This document shows positions 7,488 to 15,300 of a stretch of DNA of 55,606 bases, piece by piece (position 1 is the stretch's first letter; each line of letters opens with the position of its first letter). Below the pieces are notes generated by a model, which ran no database searches, was not told the DNA's origin, and saw only the letters and a list, made by a program, of their open reading frames with translations. This DNA is from Planctomycetota bacterium (lineage in GTDB: Bacteria > Planctomycetota > UBA1135 > GCA-002686595). The translations under genes were made by a program, and so were the position numbers. The stretch lies in assembly GCA_020847695.1 (NCBI GenBank), contig JADLBP010000127.1, forward strand, positions 1 through 55,606, read 5' to 3'.

Positions 7488-8428
7488 CGCGTCGCGTTCT
7501 CCGGGCTCGTCATGCGACCGCCGCGCTCCAAGCGCGCGCCGCGCAGGAACTCCTCGGCGGCGAGCGCGCGCTTGCCGGCGGGCACGAGCTCTTGGATCTC
7601 GAGCGCTCCACGTCCGCACGCGACGACGAGCTTGGCGTCCGCGGCGAGGATCTCGCCCGGCGCGCCGGCTCCGTCGACGGCGCGCGCGCGCAGGATCGCG
7701 AGCTCGCGCCCCTTCGGATCGAGCGTGCGCGCGAGCGGCCACGGATTGAGGGCGCGAACCTGGCGCTCGAGCTCGTCCGCGGCGCGCGTCCAGTCGACCC
7801 GACCGTGCGTCTTCTTGATCTTCCGGGTGTAGGTCGCGCGCGAGGAGTCCTGCGGCGTCGCGCGCGCGCGTCCGGCGGCGAGCGCGTCGAGAGTTTCGAT
7901 CAGAGCCTCGCCGCCGAGGATCGCGAGGCGCGCGCCGAGCTCACCAGCGGTCTCGTGCGCACCGATCGCCGTTCGGCGCTCGACCAGCACGTCGCCCTCG
8001 TCGAGCGCGAGCACCATCTTCTGGATCGCGACGCCGGTCTCCGCGTCGCCGTGCGCGATCGAAGCCTGGATCGGCGACGCACCGCGATGGCGCGGCAGCA
8101 ACGACGCGTGCACGTTCAGCGCGCCGTGCGGCGCGAGCTCGAGCAACACGCTCTTCATGATCACGCCGTAGCTCGCGACGACGAGCACGTCGGGCGCGAG
8201 CTCGCGTAGACGCGCGAGGAACGCTTCGTCGTGCGGGTTGGCGGGCTGGAGCACCTCGATCCCGCGCGCGGCCGCTGCGGCGACCAGCGGCGACTCGGCG
8301 ACCCGCTGTCCGCGCCCTTGGGGCTTGTCGGGCAACGTCACGAGCGCGAGCACTCGATGCGCGCTCGCGGCGAGCCGCTCGAACACGGGCACCGCGAACG
8401 GCGGAGATCCGAAGAAGACGACGCGCAC
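7484..8428 (-). CDS. fmt: Methionyl-tRNA formyltransferase
   Basis: 314 residues, the usual length. It formylates Met-tRNA(fMet) with 10-formyl-THF for translation initiation. The N-terminal Rossmann-type domain starts RVVFFGSPPFAVPV and carries the catalytic N105/H107 in NVHASLLPRHRGASPI with D143 in the following LDEGD motif. The C-terminal OB-like domain includes RALNPWPLA. It lies 22 bp downstream of trxA and overlaps rsmB by 4 bp, so trxA-fmt-rsmB are probably cotranscribed. Confidence 0.93.
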   Translation of the reverse strand: MRVVFFGSPPFAVPVFERLAASAHRVLALVTLPDKPQGRGQRVAESPLVAAAAARGIEVLQPANPHDEAFLARLRELAPDVLVVASYGVIMKSVLLELAPHGALNVHASLLPRHRGASPIQASIAHGDAETGVAIQKMVLALDEGDVLVERRTAIGAHETAGELGARLAILGGEALIETLDALAAGRARATPQDSSRATYTRKIKKTHGRVDWTRAADELERQVRALNPWPLARTLDPKGRELAILRARAVDGAGAPGEILAADAKLVVACGRGALEIQELVPAGKRALAAEEFLRGARLERGGRMTSPENATR

Positions 8429-8450
8429 GCCGTTCGCGCCGGGCGAAGCC

Positions 8451-8774
8451 CTAGAGCTTCGCCGTCACGGCCTTCTTGAACTGGTCGTAGGGCTGCGCGC
8501 CGACGATCGTGTGCTTGACCTGGCCGTCCTTGATCAAGAGGAACGTCGGGATCGAGCTGACGCCGTAGCGCGCCGGCACTTCCATGTTGTCCTGCGTGTT
8601 GAGCTTGACGACCTTGAGCTTGTCACCGAGCTCCTGCGCGAGCTTGTCGACGAACGGGCTCATCGCGCGGCACGGACCGCACCATTCGGCCCAGAAGTCG
8701 ACCAAGACCGGGGTCTTGCTCTTGAGGACGATCGAATCCCAGTTGCTGTCGGTGACGTCGGCGGCGGCGCTCAT
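8451..8774 (-). CDS. trxA: Thioredoxin
   Basis: 107 residues from the ATG at 8774 (MSAAADVTDSNWDS). The WCGPC redox motif is at residues 31-35 (C32, C35), with DFWAEW before it and the cis-Pro loop SIPTFLLIKDG later. This is a full-length cytoplasmic disulfide reductase. In this genome it may work next to bacillithiol, whose synthesis genes lie further right. An 18-bp perfect palindrome sits 34-51 bp upstream of the start. Confidence 0.93.
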   Translation of the reverse strand: MSAAADVTDSNWDSIVLKSKTPVLVDFWAEWCGPCRAMSPFVDKLAQELGDKLKVVKLNTQDNMEVPARYGVSSIPTFLLIKDGQVKHTIVGAQPYDQFKKAVTAKL

Positions 8775-8807
8775 GGCGATGTTCTTCGTGGTTGGCGAGC
8801 TTGGGCG

Positions 8808-8825
8808 CGACACGTGGACGTGTCG
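8808..8825. promoter_or_regulatory. Palindrome upstream of trxA, possible operator
   Basis: CGACACGT-GG-ACGTGTCG is a perfect 8-bp inverted repeat around two bases. It lies 34-51 bp upstream of the trxA ATG, where a repressor or activator would act. The CGACAC hexamer is the same word that is repeated at 1925-1957. No known regulator consensus is recognised. Confidence 0.35.
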
Positions 8826-8911
8826 GGCGGTGAGTATCGGTTGTCGAGAGGGCGGAGAATATGGTCTCGACCTCAACCCCTCCAGAGAATCGGCCGGGGA
8901 GCGGCTCGACT

Positions 8912-9835
8912 TCAGTCGCCAGCGTCGTCTTCGGGACCCGCAGCTGCCGTGGAATGCGTAGCCGCAGCCGTATCGACTTCGTTAGTCGCGGTCGACGGGT
9001 TTTCCGTTGCGGACGCGGCGTCGGGATGAGCGTCGCCGTCGGAAGCGGGTTCCTCGTCGTCGAAGCCGGTGAACCGGACGATGTCGTCGATGTCCTGGGC
9101 CTCGACGTCGTCGCGCAGCGCGATCAAGACGTCGTCGGCGTTGCTGCCCTGGTGCGCGGTGACGACGCCGAGCTTCATCAGCTCGAGCAGCGCGCAAAAC
9201 GTGCCGATCAACATCGCCCGCGACGCCTTCGGGTCGGACGCGATGTCGGCGATCAGCCCGCGCAGCGAGAGCTCGCGTTTCACCTTGATGTGGTCGGCGA
9301 GGCTCTGCACGTACCAGCGCAACGGTCGATCGTCGGGCCGAATCTCCATCGGCCGGTGCGAGAGCGTCTCGCGCATCAAGCGCGAGAAGGTCGAGAGCAG
9401 GTCCCACTGCGTCAGCTCGCCGAAGTCGATCGTCGGCTCGTCGGGCGTGTGCTCGCGCCAGCCGTGCGGGTGCATCCGCGAGCGCTCGTCGAAGCGATCG
9501 CCGAGGTTGCGGGCGGCTTCCTTGAAGTGGCGGTACTCGATCAGGCGCTGGATGAGCTCGTCGCGCGGGTCGAGCTCCTCGTCGAGGTTGACCTCGTCGC
9601 GCGGCAGCAGCGAGCGGCTCTTGATCGCCATCAGCGTCGCCGCCATGACCATGAACTCTCCCGCGACCTCGATGTCGATCTCCTTCATGTCGCGCAGGTA
9701 CTTCAGGTACCCGTCGATCACGCGGTTGATCTCGATCTCGTGGATGTCGACTTCCTGCTCGCGCACGAGGTGCAACAGGAGGTCCATCGGCCCCTGGAAG
9801 ACCTGCTCCAGGCGGACGGTGTAGTCGGGCATCAT
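8912..9835 (-). CDS. scpA: Segregation and condensation protein A
   Basis: 307 residues from ATG 9835; ATGATG allows a start one codon later at 9832. ScpA is the kleisin that with ScpB bridges SMC heads in the bacterial condensin. The N-terminal signature is clear: VFQGPMDLLLHLVREQEVDI, then EFMVMAATLMAIKSRSLLP, both diagnostic of ScpA. The C-terminal winged helix follows (FCALLELMKLGVV). After residue 250 an acidic, Ala/Thr-rich low-complexity tail extends the protein beyond the usual 240-260 residues. It overlaps the site-2 protease gene by 4 bp (ATGA), a pair often seen together. No scpB is in the window. Confidence 0.9.
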   Translation of the reverse strand: MMPDYTVRLEQVFQGPMDLLLHLVREQEVDIHEIEINRVIDGYLKYLRDMKEIDIEVAGEFMVMAATLMAIKSRSLLPRDEVNLDEELDPRDELIQRLIEYRHFKEAARNLGDRFDERSRMHPHGWREHTPDEPTIDFGELTQWDLLSTFSRLMRETLSHRPMEIRPDDRPLRWYVQSLADHIKVKRELSLRGLIADIASDPKASRAMLIGTFCALLELMKLGVVTAHQGSNADDVLIALRDDVEAQDIDDIVRFTGFDDEEPASDGDAHPDAASATENPSTATNEVDTAAATHSTAAAGPEDDAGD

Positions 9836-10605
9836 GCGGGCACCCAGCTGAGGATCAGATTGGCCATGCCCTGGACCGCCATGTTCAGGTAGTCGCGGAC
9901 CGGCGTGTAGTAGTAGACACCGACGACCAGGAACAAGCCGATGGTCTCCAGGCGCATGTACCCTTCGCGCAGCGGCGCGGGAAGCAGCCAGTTCATCACC
10001 CGCGAGCCGTCGAGCGGCGGGATCGGCAGCAGGTTGAACAGCGCCAAGAACAGGTTGGTCGCCATCGCGGACGCCATCACCAGCGGGAAGAGCTGGCCGA
10101 GCCGCTCCCCGTAGCTTTCGGCCGCTCCCGGGTAGAAGCCGTGCAGGAGCGAGAGCTTGTAGAGCGCCCCGAACAGGATCGCGAGCAGCCAGTTCGAGAC
10201 CGGACCGGCGAGCGCGACCAACGCCATGTCCGGCAGCGGGTTCTTCAGCCGGCTCATGGTCACCGGCACCGGTTTCGCCCCGCCGAAGATGAACGCTCCG
10301 CTGGAAAGCACCGCGAGGAACACCGGCACGATGATGGTCATCACCGGATCGATGTGCGGGATCGGGTTCAGCGTGATCCGCCCGAGGTCGCGAGCGGTCG
10401 TGTCGCCGCGCTGCAGCGCGACCCACGCGTGAGCGACTTCGTGGATCGCAAGCGACAGGATCACGAAGGCGATCACCAGGCCGATCCCGACCGGGCTCAA
10501 GCGGGAGAAGCCCTGGACAGGCGCCACGGCGAGGAACGAGAACGCGGCGAGCGCGTTCACTCCCAGCGAGAGGCTCCTCGATTCCACTTGGCTCACCCGG
10601 CTCAT
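9832..10605 (-). CDS. Site-2 protease family membrane metalloprotease (M50, YwhC-like)
   Basis: 257 residues when started at ATG 10605; the start is unsure because the first codons coincide with a 9-bp repeat and no good ribosome site is seen. It has five or six membrane helices, the zinc motif HEVAH (H55-H59), the NPIPHIDPV loop and the third ligand in LLPIPPLDGSR. This is the short, PDZ-less S2P type commonly linked to scpA. The substrate is unknown; family members cut membrane-embedded segments such as anti-sigma factors. Confidence 0.8.
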   Translation of the reverse strand: MSRVSQVESRSLSLGVNALAAFSFLAVAPVQGFSRLSPVGIGLVIAFVILSLAIHEVAHAWVALQRGDTTARDLGRITLNPIPHIDPVMTIIVPVFLAVLSSGAFIFGGAKPVPVTMSRLKNPLPDMALVALAGPVSNWLLAILFGALYKLSLLHGFYPGAAESYGERLGQLFPLVMASAMATNLFLALFNLLPIPPLDGSRVMNWLLPAPLREGYMRLETIGLFLVVGVYYYTPVRDYLNMAVQGMANLILSWVPA

Positions 10606-10613
10606 CTGGCTCT
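10590..10613. repeat. Nonamer array GGCTCA plus three bases, three copies
   Basis: GGCTCA, GGCTCA and GGCTCT start at 10590, 10599 and 10608, an exact 9-bp period. The array covers the first codons of the site-2 protease as annotated (MSRVSQV), which casts doubt on that start. It resembles the 9-bp-period array at 1925-1960 in layout but not in hexamer. Confidence 0.5.
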
Positions 10614-10718
10614 CGCGGCGCGACTGCTCAACTGCGGGGCTTTCGTTTCCTGCTCCGCGCGCAAAGGCGTGCGGAAAGAGCCTTATAGCAAAGCGACGAG
10701 GTAGGACGCTCGCCTTCC

Positions 10719-10748
10719 TTGCTCCCCCATCCGACGAACCCCTAGAAT
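10719..10748 (+). promoter_or_regulatory. Candidate sigma-70 promoter for the kdsD-kdsC-lpt operon
   Basis: TTGCTC (10719-10724) and TAGAAT (10743-10748) are separated by 18 bp. The -10 box matches TATAAT in five of six positions, the -35 in four. It would start transcription near 10755, about 110 bp upstream of the chosen kdsD start. Confidence 0.4.
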
Positions 10749-10862
10749 CCGGCGCGCGGCTCGCGGCGTTCGCCCGCCCGGCCGTCCTCGCGCGCGAAGC
10801 CACCCCACTCCGTGCACCGGCGCCGCTCTCGATCCATGCACGGCAAGGCCCAAGTCACCTCC

Positions 10863-11861
10863 ATGAGTTCCGCAAGCGAGCAAGAGCTCGAGCGCGCGCG
10901 CCTCGAACGCGCGAAGGAAGTCATCCGCCTCGAAGCGCGCACGATCGCGAGGCTCGAGAGCACGCTCAACGGCTCCTTCTCGCGCGCGGTCGGCCTGATC
11001 CTCGCGTGCAAGGGCAAGCTCGTCGTCACCGGCATGGGCAAGGCGGGTCTGATCGCGCAGAAGGTGTCCGCGACGTTCGCGTCGACCGGCACCGACTCGA
11101 TCTTCCTGCACCCCGCGGAGGCGCAGCACGGCGACCTCGGGCGCATCCGCCCTGGCGACCTGGTGCTCGCGCTCTCGAACTCCGGGGAGACCAACGAGAT
11201 CAAGGTGATCCTCGGGCCGACGCGCAAGCTCGGCGCGGGGCTGATCGCGATCACCGGCGGCGCGGAGTCGACGCTCGCCCAGCGCGCGGACTGCGTCCTC
11301 GACATCGGCAAGGTCGACGAAGCGTGCCCGATGGGCCTCGCGCCGACGGCGAGCACGTCCGCGATGCTCGCGCTCGGCGACGCGCTCGCGATGGTCGTGC
11401 TCCAGGAGCGCAGCTTCAGCCGCGAGGACTACGCGCTCTTCCACCCGGCGGGTTCGCTCGGCCGGCGCTTGATGAAGGTGTCGGAGATCATGCGCAAGGG
11501 CGTCGAGCTCCCGTTGGTCGGCGAGAGCACGTCGCTCGCCGACACGCTCGGCGTGATGGGCCGGACGCCGGGCCGTCCGGGCGCCGCGTTGGTCGTCGAC
11601 GAGGCGAAGCGCCTCGCCGGGATCTTCACCGACGGCGACTTGCGACGGTTGGTGCTCGAACACGGCGAGGCCTTCGACCGCGGCTCGCCGATCGCGCGCT
11701 TCATGCACAAGAACCCGAAGTTCGTGCGACCCGATCAACTCGTCGAGGAAGCCGAGCGTCTGCTCCACGAGTTCCGCATCGACCAGATCCCGGTGCTCGA
11801 CGCCGATTCGCGTCCGGTCGGTCTGCTCGACGTCCAGGACGTGCTCGACACGCGCCTCTGA
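10863..11861 (+). CDS. kdsD: Arabinose-5-phosphate isomerase (KpsF/GutQ family)
   Basis: 332 residues from ATG 10863; an in-frame ATG at 10836 is possible. It converts D-ribulose 5-phosphate to D-arabinose 5-phosphate, the first step of Kdo synthesis for LPS. The SIS domain (about residues 40-190) has GMGKAGLIAQK, LSNSGET and the family signature CPMGLAPTASTSAMLALGDALA. A pair of CBS domains follows (205-330, FTDGDLRR and QIPVLDADSRPVGLLDVQD). It is the first gene of an operon with kdsC and the lpt fusion, with 5 bp to kdsC. This order is the same logic as kdsD-kdsC-lptC in proteobacteria. Confidence 0.93.
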   Translation: MSSASEQELERARLERAKEVIRLEARTIARLESTLNGSFSRAVGLILACKGKLVVTGMGKAGLIAQKVSATFASTGTDSIFLHPAEAQHGDLGRIRPGDLVLALSNSGETNEIKVILGPTRKLGAGLIAITGGAESTLAQRADCVLDIGKVDEACPMGLAPTASTSAMLALGDALAMVVLQERSFSREDYALFHPAGSLGRRLMKVSEIMRKGVELPLVGESTSLADTLGVMGRTPGRPGAALVVDEAKRLAGIFTDGDLRRLVLEHGEAFDRGSPIARFMHKNPKFVRPDQLVEEAERLLHEFRIDQIPVLDADSRPVGLLDVQDVLDTRL

Positions 11862-11866
11862 CGGCC

Positions 11867-12385
11867 ATGGCGAAGAAGTCGCGAGCGCTGCGACCGGCAC
11901 GACTCCGCGCGGCGCTCGCGGAGATCCGGCTCGTCGTCTTCGACGTCGACGGCGTGCTGACCGACGGCGGCATCGCGTACTCCGGTCGCACCGAGATCCA
12001 GCGCTTCCACGTCCACGACGGCTTCGGCCTGGTCGCACTGCGTCGCGCGGGGTTCGTGATCGCGTGGATCTCGGGCCGCGGCTCGCTCGCGACGCGCACG
12101 CGCGCAAAGGAGCTCGGCGTCGACGAGGTGCACCTGCACGTCAAGGACAAGCGCCTCGCGCTCGCCGAGTTGCAAGCGCGCCTCGGCATCCCGCCCGCGC
12201 ACACGGCGTCGATGGGCGACGACGAGCCCGATCTCGGCTTGCTCGCCGCGTCCGCGTTCTTCGCGGCGCCGGCGGACGCACGGCCGGAGATCCGCGCGCT
12301 CGCCGACCTCGTCACCGACGCGCGCGGCGGCGCCGGCGCGGTGCGTGAGTTCGCCGACCTCCTGCTCGCCGCACGGGCACGATGA
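11867..12385 (+). CDS. kdsC: 3-deoxy-D-manno-octulosonate 8-phosphate phosphatase
   Basis: 172 residues, usual length. A HAD-family phosphatase without a cap domain that releases phosphate from Kdo-8-phosphate and acts as a tetramer. FDVDGVLTDG gives the nucleophile D26 and acid/base D28; SGRGS is motif II and MGDDEPDLGLL motif IV (metal ligands). The helix-rich end VREFADLLLAA is typical of KdsC. Its stop overlaps the start of the lpt fusion gene by 4 bp (ATGA), a sign of translational coupling. Confidence 0.92.
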   Translation: MAKKSRALRPARLRAALAEIRLVVFDVDGVLTDGGIAYSGRTEIQRFHVHDGFGLVALRRAGFVIAWISGRGSLATRTRAKELGVDEVHLHVKDKRLALAELQARLGIPPAHTASMGDDEPDLGLLAASAFFAAPADARPEIRALADLVTDARGGAGAVREFADLLLAARAR

Positions 12386-15300
12386 GGAAGCTCGTCGTCT
12401 TCGTCCTGATCTTCGCGCTCGGGCTCGCGACGATCCTCTGGTGGGAGCGACTGCATCCCGGACGCGTCGACGAGCCCGCGCAGCCGACGCCTCCGACCAA
12501 GGTCGAGGACCAACCGCTGACCGAGGTCGACATCGATGGCGGCGAACGCCAAGCGAAGTCCGTCGAGTTCGTGATCGAGGGACCGTTCGACCACATCGAG
12601 CGTGATCCGAGCACGCTCAAGAAACACTACGAGCTCCACGCCAAGGACACGCGGCCGCTCGGTTCCGATGCGTACGACCTGTTCGGCTTCCGAGCGAGCG
12701 TCTTCGACACGCGCACCGAGGATCTGCGCGGCACCGCGACCGCGGCGACCGCGCGCGTCCGGATCTCGCCGAACACCTCCGGCGTCGATTTCGCGTATCC
12801 GATCACGCTGACCGACGCGGTGCTGCGCGCCGAACGCGACCTGCCGCTCGCGCCGGTGACGGTGACGTTGCCGGTCGTCGAGGGCGTGATCGCCGAGGGG
12901 CGGCTGACCTCGAAGGAACGCGTCGACATCGTCGGCCAGGGCCTGACCGCGCACGGCGACGGACTGGTGCTCGATGCGCGCGCACGCTCGTTGAAGCTCG
13001 TGCGCAACACGTTCGTCGATCTCGAGCTCGGTCAGAATGCGCGCGCGACGCTGACGTCGCTCGAAGGGCTCGAGATGCGCCGCCTGCCGGACGTCCCGGG
13101 CTCGCCCGAGGTGCAAGTCGAGATCGAGGCGCACACGCAAGCGGTGCTCGACATCACCGGCGCCGAGCCGCTGCACGTCGAGAGCGATCGCATCCTGCTG
13201 CGCGGTGTGATGCCCGCGGGCTCGAGCGGGCGTTTCATCGCGCAGAGCGCGACCGCCGTCGGCTCCGCGGTGCTGACGCTGCGCCGCGAGCGCTTCACCG
13301 GCGATCGCGCGTTCGTCGAGTTCGACGTCCAGGGCCGGCCGAAACGCGCGACGCTCGAAGGCGCGCCCAGTGTGCGCGTGCCGCTCGACGCGCCGCCTTC
13401 GCTCGCCGGCGTCGCGGGAGGTTCGCTGCAGCTCGAAGCCGACGGCGCCGGTCCGCTCGAAGTCTCGCTCGACGACCCGCCGAGCTTCACCTTCGCCGGC
13501 CCCGCGACCGTGCGCGTGCCCGAGCTCGATCTCGTGCTCGAAGCGCGCGGTTCGCTCGCCGGCCGCGGCGAGAAGGCGAAGTCGTACAGCGACCTGACCG
13601 CGCTCGGCGGCGCGACGTTGACCGCGCGCGGCTCGTACTTGACCGCGCCGACGCTCGTGCTGACGTCCGATCGCGCGCCCGACGACAGCATCGTCGGACG
13701 CCTGACGACGCGCGGCGAGACCTACGCGTACGGCGCGCTCGAGGACGGCCGAGCGTGGGTGCTCGAAACCGAGCGCGGGATCCAGGTCGTGCGCGCCAAG
13801 GACGAGTTCCGCGTGCCGCGCGCGGAGTGCGTGTCGCTGCGCGTGTGGGGCAAGAACGGTTTCACCGCGGCGGCCGATCAGCTCTCCGACTTCGACTCGA
13901 CGACGCTGACCTTCGTCGCCGCGCGGTCGGTGGTCTTCGAGAACGAGCTCGGTCGCGGTATCGGCGAGCGCCTCAACTCCTACGAAGGCGGCGTGTACGA
14001 GCTCTCGGGCTCGCCCGCGCGCCTCGAGTTCCCCGAGGGCAGCATCGTCGCGAAGACGATCGAGTACGACTCGCGGCGCATGATCGCGCGCGGCGATGCG
14101 GAAGCGCACGTCCGACTCGGCGAGCGCAAGATCGACCTCGACGGCGATTGGCTCGCGATCGAGCGCGATCCGCCGTTGGTCGCCGGCGCTCTGCCGCAGG
14201 TGTCGCTCGACGCACGCGGTCTCGCGCATGCGATCGTTGAAGAGCCCGCGCAGCGCTTCGAGATCGCCGCGGGCGAACTGCGCTTGCGCGGCGAGCAACG
14301 CGGGCCGCGCGACGTCGAAGCGAAGTGGCTCGAGGCTCTCGGCGCGGTCACCGTCGACTATCGCGGCATCTACGAGCTCCACGGCAGCGGCGAACGCTTC
14401 ACCGTCTCCAGCGCAGGCCTCGCGCACCTCGAGCCGTTGCCGGGCTCGCGCGCGCAGTTGAGCGGCACGCTGCCGAAGGAAGCGCTCGGCTTCCACCTCG
14501 CCGGCGACTCGATCGACTTCACGAGCGACCGGCTCGACGCCACCAACGCCGAGCTCGACGTCGACGGCGTCCCGATGCCGCTCTCCGCGCCGTCGCGCTC
14601 GGACGCAGGCCGCCACCTGCGCGCCGTCGCCGGTCACATGACCTGCACGCGCGAGTCGTTGCTCTTCTCCGACACGGTCTACCTCGGCGGTCTCGATCCC
14701 TCCGAGCGCGGTTGGTCGCTCGACGCCGAGCAGGCGTTGATCACGTCCACCAAGCAGAGCCAACGCCCCGGCTTCGCTCCGTCCGCCGACGTGCTCGCGT
14801 GGGGCAACTGCGTGATGCGCATGGGCGACGAGGTCGAAGCCCACGGCGACACCGTGCGCGTCTCGCGCGCCGAGAACCGCGCCGAGCTCGACGGCGAGCC
14901 CGCGTTCGTGCTCTCGAAGAGCGCGCGCATGGAGTCCGAACACCTCGAGTGGAACCTCGAGACCAACTTCGTGCGCTCGACCGGCGGCTTCATCCGCGCG
15001 CTCGACGAGAGCTGGCGCATCGACTACCAATCGCTCGACCAGCTCGAAGGCCTCGACGAGACGATCCAAGTCCTGCGCGAGCCTCGCTTCACCGTCGCGC
15101 GTCGCGCAGGCGACGAGGAGAGCGTCGAGTTCACGCGCGCCGGCTGGATGCTCTGCTGGGTCGATCACCAGGAATGGACTCGTCTGTCGGGTCAGTTCCA
15201 CTCCGGCGAATCACCGCGCCCCAACCCGTCGCGCGAGGCGCGCCGACGCAAACGCCGTGAGACGCCGAGCTTGTTCACGCTGCTCGAAGCCCGCTCCGGC

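Noticed and set aside
11701-15201. 1166-codon open frame on the minus strand opposite kdsD, kdsC and the lpt fusion gene
   Set aside because: Composition is Arg/Ala/Glu/Asp-rich without domains and it mirrors genuine plus-strand genes. GC-rich DNA gives such antisense frames.
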